Assembly (NCBI GenBank): GCA_016209605.1
Contig: JACQVS010000017.1
Coordinates: forward strand, 1-43,837
From: Planctomycetota bacterium
Lineage (GTDB): Bacteria > Planctomycetota > UBA8108 > JACQVS01
Length of the DNA: 43,837 bases
Reading direction: 5' to 3'
The notes under the pieces were generated by a model, which searched no databases, was not told the DNA's origin, and saw nothing but the letters and a program-made list of their open reading frames with translations. Positions 18,817 through 27,269 of this stretch are shown here, piece after piece. Both the position numbers and the translations under genes were made by a program. Position 1 is the first letter of the stretch. Every line of letters begins with the position of its first letter.

Positions 18817-20900
18817 GGCGGGCGCTCCACCGGTATCTTGATGGTGAAGGAAGTCCCGGAGCCGCCGGGAACGCTCTCGCAACGGATCTCGCCGCCCAGC
18901 TCGCGCACCCGCCGGCTGACGATGTGGAGGCCGAGGCCGGTGCCGTTTGGCTTGGTGGTGAAGAACGGCTCGAAGAGATGGGCCTGGATCTCCGGCGCCA
19001 GGCCGGGGCCGCTGTCGCGGAACTCGGCGATGATTTGGCCGTTCTGCGAGCGGCAGGAGACCGCGATCCGCCCGCCCGGCCCCGCCGCCTCGAGCGAGTT
19101 GGCGATCAGGTTGAAAAAGATCTCCCGCAGGGCGTTTTCATCGGCCGGGACCGGCGGCAGGTTTCCCTCGATCTGGCTGTCGACGTGGATCTTTTTCTGC
19201 CTGGCCAGGTGCTCCAGGATGCGCAAGGTCTTCTGCAGGAGATCGCCCACCGAGCATCCTTTCAATCCCGGCGCCGCCGGCCGGGCGAACTCGAGGAGCT
19301 GCGAGGTGGTGATCGAAAGGCGGTCCAGCTCGCCGAGGATCAAGCGCAGGTCCTCAGCGTGCTCGCTCCGAGGGCCGAGCTCCTCGGCCATCACGGAGGC
19401 GATGGTCTTGATGGAGGAAAGCGGGTTCTTGATCTCGTGGGCGATGGAGCTGGAGAGCAGGCCCAGGGCCGAAAGTTTTTCGCTTTCGAGCGCCCGCCGC
19501 TCCGCCGCCAGCCGCTCCGCCTGGAGAAGGCTGCTGTTCAAGGCGGTCCCGAGCTGCTCCATGAGGAGGAGCAGCTCGCTCATCTCCTCCTCCCCAAACT
19601 CCCGGTTGCGGGCCCGCCGGCCCAGGAGCAGGAGCCCGCTGACCCGGTCGTGCTGGAAGCTCATGGCCAGGGAGGCCTTGGCTTTTTCCAGGAGCCTGTG
19701 CACGGCGCCGCTGGGGGCGTCCAGCCGGGCGCAGAGGGGCAAGCCGGCGGAGCGGAGCTCTCCATGGAGCCGGAGGACATCCTCTTCCGCCAGAGGCGGA
19801 GTATCGCCGGCGCGGCCGCCGATCCTTCCCGAGGGCTCGATCAGCCAGCCGGCGGCGTACTGCGCCTGGGCCGCGCTCTTCACGGCGCCGGCGAACCAGG
19901 CGAGGATCTCCTCGAGGGGCTGGCCGGCGACGCGTGAAAGCTGCACGGCGAGCTGGCGGGCGCGCTCCCGCCAGCCGGCGACGCGGGAGCCCATGAGGTA
20001 GCGCAAGGCCTCCGCCAGCCGCTGCCGGAGCGGCGGGTAGAGGACCATGAGCGCCAGGAGAGCGATGCCCTCGAGGAGGCCGAAGTCGACGCGGTAGCGG
20101 TCGGCGAACCTCACGTTCAATTCTTCAATGGCGGTGCGATGGAAGAGCCACATGCCGGCGAGGATGCCTCCGTAGACCAGGGTGCGCTCCAGCATGAGCT
20201 GCATGAAGTTGAAGCGGATCACGAAGTAGGCGAAGTAAAGGGCCGGCAGGACCGGCGCCAGGATCATGCTCAAGAAGAGCGGCTCCTCCCAGCGCGGCCA
20301 GGCTTTGAGGGCGTATGCGAAATTGAACGCGAGCAGGAGGGTGATGAGGAAGAGGACCGCCGCCAGGCCGCTGAAAAACGACCGCGCCCGCGGCATCTCG
20401 ATCCGCGAGCGCAGAAGGAGGAGCCCACCGGCGGCGGCCAGGTTTACCAGGCCGATCCAGAGGACATAAGGCCCGACCAGAGGAGAAATCAGCTCCAGGA
20501 AGCTCCCCGATGCGGCCGCGGCCAGCAGACAGCCCACCGGCAGGAGGGCCAGGAGGGGCAGATAGCAGAGGGCGTGCCGCGGCCGGGGGCGATCGGGAAG
20601 GGCCAGCCCCGTGGCCTGGAGGCGCCAGAGGCCGTGGAGCAGGGCGCTGGGCATGAGCAGCGCTCCGCCCGCCATGACCATCATCGCCAGCCAGTGCACC
20701 CGGAGGGCCCAGCGGCTATCGAGATCCACGGTGAGGAGCTGGGCGAAGGCGCCGGCATGCCACAGCCAGGCGCCGGCGATGAGGAGAATGACCGGCAGCA
20801 GGATGGACCGCCGGTTGCGCCGCTCGGCCATGGCCAGGAGCAGGACGGTGTCGATGACCGCCGCCAGCCCGACGCTGAAGAGCTGCAGGTCCGCAAACAT
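18813..20900 (-). CDS. Membrane sensor histidine kinase (NtrB-like, GAF-containing)
   Basis: The N-terminal 295 residues contain about nine hydrophobic helices. They are followed by a GAF-like region at about 315-460, the HisKA motif SSSIAHEIKNPLSS with phospho-histidine 488, and a HATPase_c domain with FFNLIANSLEAAG, DSGPGLAPEI and TGLGLHIVSRRV. The layout resembles the PEP-CTERM-associated PrsK-type kinases and related membrane kinases that pair with NtrC-type regulators. The stimulus is unknown; the polytopic N-terminus and its place beside PspA suggest it senses the state of the membrane, which is inference. It is the fourth gene of the minus-strand operon, 9 bases after the preceding gene. 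Confidence 0.9.
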
Positions 20901-20909
20901 GGCATCATT

Positions 20910-21260
20910 TTACCAGACTTCCACCTCGCTTTCGTCCAGGCCGGTTTCCTTTCCCGCCTCCACCCAGAGGAGGGTGGGGCGGTAATCGGGGCCGACCGGC
21001 CTCACTCGCAGCTCGCAGGGGCCGCGGGCGTTCTGGCAGAGATAGATGACGAAAGGGCCGGCGGAGGAGGCACCGGCGAGGCGGCGCCGGACCTCGGCGG
21101 GCTCGCCGCGCACCCGGAGGAGGGCCGGCGGCGCGATCCGCAGCAGACGCCCCTCCGCCGGCGAAGCGCGCACCCGGTCGGCGCGCCACCAGGTCTCGAG
21201 GAGCCGCCCCAGCTCGCGGACCAGCTCGCCGGCCAGCCGGTACGGCCCCCCGCTAGCCAT
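20910..21260 (-). CDS. Small unknown protein of the pspA operon
   Basis: A 116-residue protein with no recognised domain. It is rich in arginine and glutamate, with two central segments that look like beta strands (LLRIAPPALLRVRG and GPFVIYLCQNARGPCELRVR) and two cysteines. No signal peptide or membrane helix is seen. Its ATG overlaps the end of pspA by eight bases (AAATGGCTAG), indicating translational coupling, and the kinase gene starts 9 bases later. Being wedged between PspA and the kinase suggests a link between the two, for example a PspA-binding or kinase-modulating role, but nothing in the sequence proves it. Confidence 0.6.
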   Translation of the reverse strand: MASGGPYRLAGELVRELGRLLETWWRADRVRASPAEGRLLRIAPPALLRVRGEPAEVRRRLAGASSAGPFVIYLCQNARGPCELRVRPVGPDYRPTLLWVEAGKETGLDESEVEVW

Positions 21261-21942
21261 TTTTTTCTTCCGGCTCGAGGCGCCGCTTCAGCTCCTCGAA
21301 CTCGTTCTCGAGCCGCTCCTTCCTCTCCTCCTCGCGGAACTGCCGCTCCAGGTCCTCGGCGCCGGGATCGTGGCCTTCCAGCCGCTGGTAGGCCTGCTCC
21401 AGGGTTTCGGCCCGCTCCACCTTCTCCTCGAGGCGAAGAAACTGGGCGAAGGCCGAGCGGCTCTGGGTGCGCTCGAGAGCGCGGTTGATGCGGCTCGCAG
21501 AGTCGGCTCGCGCCAGCCGCGCGAGAAGCAGGGTCTGCTTCTGCCGCGCCTGGCGGATCTTGTCCTCGAGGTCGCTCACCGCCTGTCGCAGCTTGGCGGT
21601 CTCCTCTTTCTGCCGGGCGTGCTCCCGCTCCAGCGCCTCCACGCGCTGGCCGGCGAGGATCTTCTGCTCCAGGGCGCTCTTGGAGATGCCCTCCTCTCGA
21701 CGCCTCCAGGCCTGCGCCGCCCGATCGTGCCACTGGGCCGACTCCTGCCGGGCCTTTTCCACCTTCCTGCCGAGCAGGATCTCATCGGCGATCGCCCCGG
21801 CGACGCTGGCGCGCACCCGCTCCAGCTCCTCCTCCATGTCGATGAGGAGCTGGCGCAGCAGGCGCTCGGGATCCTCGATCTTCTCGCGCAAGCCGTTGAT
21901 ACTCGACCGCATGACCAGGGCGAAGTTTTCAAGCCACTTCAT
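21253..21942 (-). CDS. pspA: PspA/IM30 family membrane-stress protein
   Basis: A 229-residue almost wholly helical coiled-coil protein with the PspA/Vipp1 layout: an amphipathic N-terminus, then the segment INGLREKIEDPERLLRQLLI, close to the family's conserved start of helix 1, then long heptad helices to the end. PspA binds and stabilises the inner membrane, and in Escherichia coli inhibits the sigma-54 activator PspF. The Shine-Dalgarno AAGGAGG lies six bases before the ATG and is the strongest in the operon. The gene follows a giant membrane protein by 35 bases. The downstream activator here is an NtrC-type protein with a receiver domain, not PspF, so control may run through phosphorylation as well. 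Confidence 0.88.
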   Translation of the reverse strand: MKWLENFALVMRSSINGLREKIEDPERLLRQLLIDMEEELERVRASVAGAIADEILLGRKVEKARQESAQWHDRAAQAWRRREEGISKSALEQKILAGQRVEALEREHARQKEETAKLRQAVSDLEDKIRQARQKQTLLLARLARADSASRINRALERTQSRSAFAQFLRLEEKVERAETLEQAYQRLEGHDPGAEDLERQFREEERKERLENEFEELKRRLEPEEKNG

Positions 21943-21977
21943 GTTTGGCCTCCTTGAAATGGATGTCCTTTAGAAAT

Positions 21978-24900
21978 TCAATGCCACTTTTCCAGCGCCT
22001 CCGAGAGCCGCCGCAGCCTCAGGAGCAGCTCCTCCCGGCGGTTCTCGCACACAGCTCCCAGGAGCACGATGCCGGAACCCACGATCAGGCCGGCAAGCCA
22101 GAGCAGGTTGGGATGGTCGATGCAGCCGCGGGCGGCCATGTAAAGCAGGTCGGCCGCGAGGAAGCCGGCCCCGGTGTAGATCAAGGGCCGCGCCCGCAGC
22201 CCGATGGCGGCCAGGATGACCGCCACCGAGCTGACCATGAGGGTGAAGAGATGCAGCCAGCTCCCCTGCAGGATGTTGAAGACCGGCGACACCAGGATGG
22301 TCACCGCCCCCAGGTAGCGGAGCGGATTTCTCAGATCGGCCTGGATCTCCCGCTTGAGGACCTCCACCAGGAAGAGCACCGAGGCGCCGGAGGGCATGAG
22401 ATAAAGCTGCGGATCGGACCAGCTCAGGTCCCGCCACAAGAAAGCCGCCGCCAGGTCGGCGATGAAGGCCGCGGCGATGAGCGGCGCCTTGCGCCGGTCC
22501 TCGAGGCCGCGCCAGAAGTAAAATCCGGCGGCCAGGAGCAGGGCCAGGCTGCACAGCCCAGGCCGGATCGGGCCGGCGGCGTGAAAGTGGCGGTAGGCGG
22601 CCAGCGCCGCCGTCACCGCGGGCAGGAACGATGCCGTCCGGCGGAAGGGAACGGACCAGACCGCAGTGCGCTTGCCGTTTTTGACCAGTTCCCCCAGCAT
22701 CCACAGGATCATGGCCGCGGCCAGGACCGCGTACATCGAAACGCCGTGGCCGAGCGGAATGAGCCCGAACCACAGGAAGTAAAGCACGCCGGCAAGGGCG
22801 ATTCCCTCGGCGATCCAGACCCGCCGCGCCGCCTGGGTCCGGCACGCCTGCCGCAGCTCGCTTCCCACGAGCAGCGCGAAGGCGGCGAGCGCCGAGAGGA
22901 TCTGGCTCGAGGAAAGCTGAGGCAGGATCAGGCTTCCGGCCAGCGCCGCGGCGGCCAGGGCGCGCAGGGCCAGGCGCTGCGCGAGGAAGATGTCCTGGCT
23001 GATCGAGAGTTGTAGATTGGAGAAGCGCTGCCAGGCGAGCAGGCTGAAAGCGGCCGCGAGGGCGATGGGCAGCATGGCGGCTGCGGCTGCTGGGCTCGCC
23101 AAATCGAGAGCGGTCTCGAGGCCGGGGCAGGAAAGCCGCGCCAGGAGAGAGAAGATCTGCCAGTTGGCCAGCGCCAGCGCCGCCGTCCGCCAGGCGGGCC
23201 GGCGCAGGAGGAGGGCGAGGGCAAGGAGTCCGCCGAGGGCGATGAGGCCGGCGGCCCGCCACGGCCAGCTGAAGAAGCCGATCGATCCGGCGGCGGCCAG
23301 CAGCAAGACGGCGTGGATCGTGAAGCGGATGGGTTTTTCGAGGGTCTCTAGGAAAACGGGTGACGCCGGGATCGCCGGCCGCCGCCTCAGGAAGAGGAGA
23401 GCGGGAATTCCAGCCGCCGCGGCGCCCGCCCAGATGGCCGGCAGCCAGGGAGAGAGCGGCTTTCCGGCAAAGACGGCGGAGAAGGCCAGGCCGCACCCGC
23501 CGAGCGCGCCGGCAGCGCCGAGCCATGCCAGCCTCGAAACGGGAACTCGCCTCGCCGCATCGAAGGACCAGAAGATCATGGCAAGCCAGGTGAGCCAGGA
23601 GATCTCCCCCGCCCAGGTGAAAAACGGCTCGGCGAGCTGGCCGGCGAACAGGAGGGGGGCGTAAAGCCCGAAAGCGAGGAGCGCCAGGCCGAAAAAGCTG
23701 ACGCGCCGGCTGGCCTCTCCAAAAGCGCGCGCCAGCCGCCAGCCGGGGCGGCGCTCGAGCAGGCCGCTCAGGATCCACCAACCGAGGAGGACGGCGGTCG
23801 CGGCCTCGAGCCCGCCGTTCCAGCTCCAGCCCCGGGCTGCTCCGAAGGAGAGCAGGCAGGCGAGTGGAAACGCCAGAGCCGCCTCGCCCAGGCCCGGCCA
23901 CAGCCAGATCAGGGCGTGGATCAGGAGGAGGAGCGCCAGGAGCGCGGCCGCCGGCCAGGCCTGGTGTCCGGCCGCCGCGAGGCCGTGTCGGCCTAGCCAG
24001 AAGACCGCGAGAGCCGCGGCGGCGGCCAGGCTGGCGAAGCAGCAGGGGCGGCTTTCAATCTCCTGGCCGATGGGAATTTTCGCCAGCCAGGTCGAGGAGG
24101 GCGGCAGCCCGGCCAGCCGGCCGTCGAGCCGCGCTCCGGCGGCGAGAAGCCCGGCCGCGGCAAGGGCCAGAGGCAGCAGCGCACCGCCTTCGGGGATGGT
24201 CAGGCCCAGCACCCCGGAAGCGAAGGGGGGCCAACCCCACGCCATGACCAGCCCGGCGAGGATGGCGAGAGGGGCAAGCCGGCGGTCGCGGAAGGCAAGC
24301 GTTTGCATCGAAAAGAACACGGCCATCGCCAGGCTCACCGGGAAGAGGGCCTTGCCGGTGGCGTCGGTGAAGGAAGCGGCGAGGAGGAGGACGGCAAGGC
24401 CGACGCCGAAGCGGCGCAGTGGCCCAGCGAACAAGTCGCCGAAGAGCGGCCGCTCGAGCCTGGCGCCCGCCAAGAAGAGCGCCGTGAGGAGCGGCAAGTA
24501 GGTCAGCCCGTAAAAGGCGTAGGGGAGCGAAGGCTCGCGCACCGCCTGCGCGCCCCGTTGCACCAGGAAGCGGGCCAGGTCTGAAAAATAAATGGGCGAG
24601 AAGTTGTAGGCCACGGTGATCAGGGCGATCATCGTCCAGACGAACACGAGCTTGCCGGTGCGGCGCGCCAGGAGGCCCATGAGCACCGCCGTGAGCGCGG
24701 CCGCCGGCACCAGGGCGTACGGCCGGTTCGGGGGAAAGAGTCCAGCCGCCGCCAGGCAGATGCCGGCCAGGGCCAGGGCGATTCCGGTCAAGAGAGGAAT
24801 GATGATGGCCCGCGGCAGCGGCCGGACCAGGTCGCCGGTGCGCTCCTGAAACACCCTCGCCACCGCGTCCGCCGTGAAGAGCACCGGCACCGCCACGAGG

Positions 24901-25643
24901 ATGGCCGCCAGCCCCAGCCAGGGGATGGGGAGATGGGGGAGGAAGTTGAGCGCGAAGAGGGTGAAGTAAATCGCCCCCAGGAGGGCGATGGGGAAAAAGC
25001 CGAAGGGCCGCGGCGCCCGCCTCTCCTCCACCAGCCAGAAAACGTGGCGGTTGATCTTGACCGCCCCCAGGGTGAAGGCCAGCCAGAGAATGAAGGTCGC
25101 CCACCGCGATCCTACCGGACCGAAATCCGGAGCAAACGCTCCGGCCATCGAGAGGAGCAAGTAGCTCGCCAGGAAGGTGGGCGGCGTCTCGCCGAGGAAT
25201 TGCTTGAAGATCAGGCTCGACGCCAGCGTCGAAAAGGCCAGATCCAGCCCGAAGAGGGCGAGATGGCCGAGGCAGCCGTACAGGGAAAGTTGCCCGGACA
25301 GGAGCCCGTGCTGGGCCAGGAAAGTGATCGGGATGAGCAGGAGAGTGAGGGCGAGCAGGACCGTTCCCGTCCGCCGCAGCCCCAGGTGCTGGCGGCAAGC
25401 CTCGCCGCTGAAAAAGGTGGCGGCAGAGGTGGCCAGCAGGATGAAGCGCTTCCAGAAAGGCGTGAATTCCCCCCAGTGGCTGGTGACGAGGAAGAGCGAC
25501 GAGCCGAGGACGATCGCCACCCCGATCCCCAGCAGCCACCGGATGCCGCGCTCCTGGAAAAAGCCGTCCAGGAAGCGGATGAAAATGGGCGCGGCCGGCG
25601 CTGGTGGGGGCCGTGGGGTTCCGGTGGACTGCAACGAATCCAT
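21978..25643 (-). CDS. Giant polytopic membrane protein heading the pspA operon
   Basis: A 1221-residue protein consisting of a short proline/alanine N-terminus followed almost entirely by hydrophobic segments, more than 30 by eye, separated by short loops. The opening part resembles the DUF2339/DUF2157 kind of repetitive polytopic protein (FFQERGIRWLLGIGVAIVLG, HWGEFTPFWKRFILLATSAA). No catalytic motif was recognised. The start ATG has CGGAG at a good distance. It is the first gene after a near-consensus sigma-54 promoter and lies 35 bases before pspA, so it is probably induced with the stress proteins. Its role could be envelope remodelling, lipid handling or sensing; this is open. Confidence 0.75.
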   Translation of the reverse strand: MDSLQSTGTPRPPPAPAAPIFIRFLDGFFQERGIRWLLGIGVAIVLGSSLFLVTSHWGEFTPFWKRFILLATSAATFFSGEACRQHLGLRRTGTVLLALTLLLIPITFLAQHGLLSGQLSLYGCLGHLALFGLDLAFSTLASSLIFKQFLGETPPTFLASYLLLSMAGAFAPDFGPVGSRWATFILWLAFTLGAVKINRHVFWLVEERRAPRPFGFFPIALLGAIYFTLFALNFLPHLPIPWLGLAAILVAVPVLFTADAVARVFQERTGDLVRPLPRAIIIPLLTGIALALAGICLAAAGLFPPNRPYALVPAAALTAVLMGLLARRTGKLVFVWTMIALITVAYNFSPIYFSDLARFLVQRGAQAVREPSLPYAFYGLTYLPLLTALFLAGARLERPLFGDLFAGPLRRFGVGLAVLLLAASFTDATGKALFPVSLAMAVFFSMQTLAFRDRRLAPLAILAGLVMAWGWPPFASGVLGLTIPEGGALLPLALAAAGLLAAGARLDGRLAGLPPSSTWLAKIPIGQEIESRPCCFASLAAAAALAVFWLGRHGLAAAGHQAWPAAALLALLLLIHALIWLWPGLGEAALAFPLACLLSFGAARGWSWNGGLEAATAVLLGWWILSGLLERRPGWRLARAFGEASRRVSFFGLALLAFGLYAPLLFAGQLAEPFFTWAGEISWLTWLAMIFWSFDAARRVPVSRLAWLGAAGALGGCGLAFSAVFAGKPLSPWLPAIWAGAAAAGIPALLFLRRRPAIPASPVFLETLEKPIRFTIHAVLLLAAAGSIGFFSWPWRAAGLIALGGLLALALLLRRPAWRTAALALANWQIFSLLARLSCPGLETALDLASPAAAAAMLPIALAAAFSLLAWQRFSNLQLSISQDIFLAQRLALRALAAAALAGSLILPQLSSSQILSALAAFALLVGSELRQACRTQAARRVWIAEGIALAGVLYFLWFGLIPLGHGVSMYAVLAAAMILWMLGELVKNGKRTAVWSVPFRRTASFLPAVTAALAAYRHFHAAGPIRPGLCSLALLLAAGFYFWRGLEDRRKAPLIAAAFIADLAAAFLWRDLSWSDPQLYLMPSGASVLFLVEVLKREIQADLRNPLRYLGAVTILVSPVFNILQGSWLHLFTLMVSSVAVILAAIGLRARPLIYTGAGFLAADLLYMAARGCIDHPNLLWLAGLIVGSGIVLLGAVCENRREELLLRLRRLSEALEKWH

Positions 25644-25688
25644 GAATGCTCCGCGAGTGGTCTTCGATCGCTATCTTGGCGCAGAAAA

Positions 25689-25716
25689 ATCCTGACCAGG
25701 GCGATCCTGACCAGGG
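25689..25716. repeat. Tandem direct repeat of 13 bp
   Basis: ATCCTGACCAGGG occurs at 25689-25701 and again at 25704-25716, separated by CG. It overlaps the expected transcription start and leader of the leftward operon and may bind a regulator or affect the leader. Confidence 0.6.
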
Positions 25717-25719
25717 AAA

Positions 25720-25737
25720 GAACAAATGGAGTGCCAA
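25720..25737 (-). promoter_or_regulatory. Putative sigma-54 (-24/-12) promoter for the pspA operon
   Basis: On the minus strand the sequence TTGGCACTCCATTTGTT matches the consensus TGGCAC-N5-TTGC(A/T) at every position but one: the -12 element is TTGT instead of TTGC. The GG-N10-G spacing is correct. It lies about 80 bases before the first start codon of an operon that itself encodes a sigma-54 activator. Confidence 0.6.
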
Positions 25738-25808
25738 TCGACGCTTCTCGGCTTGATGATCTACAAGTCCAAAATAAACGAAGGTTTTAAGGGTGTGCCG
25801 GGCAAACG

Positions 25809-25850
25809 CTGCAGGACTTCCAAGCCAGCCGTGCAGCTTTTTCACTGCAG
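25809..25850. promoter_or_regulatory. Candidate activator-binding sites (CTGCAG palindromes)
   Basis: CTGCAG occurs at 25809-25814 and 25845-25850, 36 bp apart, with a half-site TGCAG at 25832-25836. They lie roughly 100-140 bases upstream of the expected leftward start, the usual place for NtrC-type enhancer sites. CTGCAG is a common hexamer at this GC content, so this is tentative. Confidence 0.25.
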
Positions 25851-25910
25851 GCAACGGGCTCGGGGGCCAGGTTGCCTTTGATGGTGGAAGGGATTCCCCC
25901 GATTGCCCGC

Positions 25911-25939
25911 TTGAACTTGCCGGGCGCTGCTGCTACGAT
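25911..25939 (+). promoter_or_regulatory. Putative sigma-70-type promoter for the T6SS-like operon
   Basis: TTGAAC at 25911-25916 and TACGAT at 25934-25939 are separated by 17 bases. Each hexamer matches the consensus at four of six positions. It lies about 70 bases before the GTG start of the first gene. Confidence 0.35.
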
Positions 25940-26007
25940 GCTGCCCCAGCGTCGTTATCGATGTAAGACCCGGTAATGTTTATGGTTCGGGGAATTCGAG
26001 AGATTTC

Positions 26008-26727
26008 GTGGCCGCTTCCGAGGCAATCGCCAAAAAAATCGCCGAGCTGGCGCAACTTCTGAACGAAGAGGAAAAGGAGGCCCCTGGGAGGGCCGGCAAG
26101 ATGCTGCGCGAGTCCTTGCGTAGCGCCCCTCCCGCGGCCCAGGTGCTCCTCTATCAAGCTTTCAGCAGCGAGATCCGCAAGGAGCTGCTGCGAGCCTTCC
26201 TGAGCGGCGGCAAGGAGGAGGAGATTTCCTCCCTGGAAACCGAAGGCCGCGTTTCCAACGAGGAGCTGGTGGCCCTCGTTGCCCGGCTTTTCCGCCAGTT
26301 CCTCAGCATCGAGAGCGCCGTCGTCGCCATCGCCACGGAACTCATGCACGAGGCCCAGCGCCTGCGGCTGCCGCGGCATGTCGCCAATTTACGCGGCTAT
26401 GTCCTCCAGCTCATCCGCTTCGGCGGCGCGGATGCGGTGGACAAGGTCAACGAGTACCTGGGCGATATCAACCGCTGGATCGCCAGCAGCCTGAAGGCCT
26501 GGGAGCAGGCGCCCGAAAAATGGTGGACCGAGTGGTGGAGGAAGATCAATCCCCAGGCCATTGAAGAGTCGGTGGCCATCGGCGTGGTCGGCAGCCTGCT
26601 GGGGAACAAGTTCCACCAGTACTGGAAGCAGTACCGGGAGTTCGCCAAGGACCTGAACCCTCCGGACGCGAAGAGCTTGATCCTGGAGATCGCCTCCAGG
26701 ATCGCCAAAGAGGAGATGAAGCTATGA
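26008..26727 (+). CDS. TagH C-terminal-domain-like protein (no FHA domain), first gene of T6SS-like operon
   Basis: A 239-residue protein with a GTG start preceded by GAGAG. It is helical with no membrane segment. The last 120 residues follow the pattern of the C-terminal domain of T6SS-associated FHA proteins (TagH/VI_FHA): a helical core LVALVARLFRQFLSIESAV, then WWRKINPQAIEESV, then NKFHQYWKQYREFAKDLN and a closing helix IASRIAKEEMKL. In TagH proteins this part follows an FHA phosphothreonine-binding domain, which is absent here. The match is by pattern only and needs profile comparison. Its position directly before tssJ supports a role in assembling or regulating the membrane complex. It overlaps the next gene by four bases (ATGA). 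Confidence 0.5.
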   Translation: MAASEAIAKKIAELAQLLNEEEKEAPGRAGKMLRESLRSAPPAAQVLLYQAFSSEIRKELLRAFLSGGKEEEISSLETEGRVSNEELVALVARLFRQFLSIESAVVAIATELMHEAQRLRLPRHVANLRGYVLQLIRFGGADAVDKVNEYLGDINRWIASSLKAWEQAPEKWWTEWWRKINPQAIEESVAIGVVGSLLGNKFHQYWKQYREFAKDLNPPDAKSLILEIASRIAKEEMKL

Positions 26728-27209
26728 GATATTTTGCCAGTTTGGACGGGATAAGAATTTCTCGCCGAATCTTCAAATCGCTTTTGGTCCTGGCCCTGGG
26801 GGCCGGGGCGGCGGGCTGCTCCTGCAAGCAATACCGCATCACCATTGTCTCCGGACCGGAGCTGAAGGGGATGAACGCCATCCCGGTGGAGATTTACTTC
26901 CCGCCGCCGGGGGATGAGGTGACCCGCTGCCAGAGCATCGCCGACAGCCCGGACAAGGACTGGTTCGATCCGGCCCAGCAGAACCTCATCAAAAACGAGT
27001 ACATCGTCCGCTTTCCGGTCGTCGCGACGGATCAGCCGGCGGAGATCCCCTATGTGGTGCGGGGCGAGATCGGCAAGATCTTCGTCTTCGGCGATTTCGG
27101 GCCGGGGGTGGACAAGAAGAATCGTGGCGCGGTGAAGGATCCGAACACCTTGCAAACCAAGTGCACTTTGAAGATCCAGGTGAACCAGAACGGCTTGACC
27201 GCCAACTGA
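26724..27209 (+). CDS. tssJ: TssJ-like outer-membrane lipoprotein
   Basis: A 161-residue lipoprotein with a long basic N-terminus, a hydrophobic stretch LLVLALGAGAAGC and lipobox cysteine near residue 32. The mature part is predicted to be beta-rich (YRITIVSGPELKGMN, IPVEIYFPPP), which fits the transthyretin-like TssJ that anchors TssM to the outer membrane, but overall similarity is weak by eye. The identification leans on size, lipobox and position immediately before tssK-tssL-tssM. It starts within an ATGA overlap with the previous gene. Confidence 0.6.
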   Translation: MRYFASLDGIRISRRIFKSLLVLALGAGAAGCSCKQYRITIVSGPELKGMNAIPVEIYFPPPGDEVTRCQSIADSPDKDWFDPAQQNLIKNEYIVRFPVVATDQPAEIPYVVRGEIGKIFVFGDFGPGVDKKNRGAVKDPNTLQTKCTLKIQVNQNGLTAN

Positions 27210-27269
27210 AGTTGGCCCTTGCCAGCCAGGCGATCCTGGAGCGATCAGTCTCAGAAGGGAGTTTGCTCG

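Larger units (their letters stand above)
25644..26007. other. Divergent intergenic region between the pspA operon and the T6SS-like operon
   Basis: These 364 bases contain no gene. They hold a sigma-54-type site and a 13-bp tandem repeat near the left operon, CTGCAG palindromes in the middle and a sigma-70-type site near the right operon, each listed separately. It is the only apparent control region for both large operons. Confidence 0.7.
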
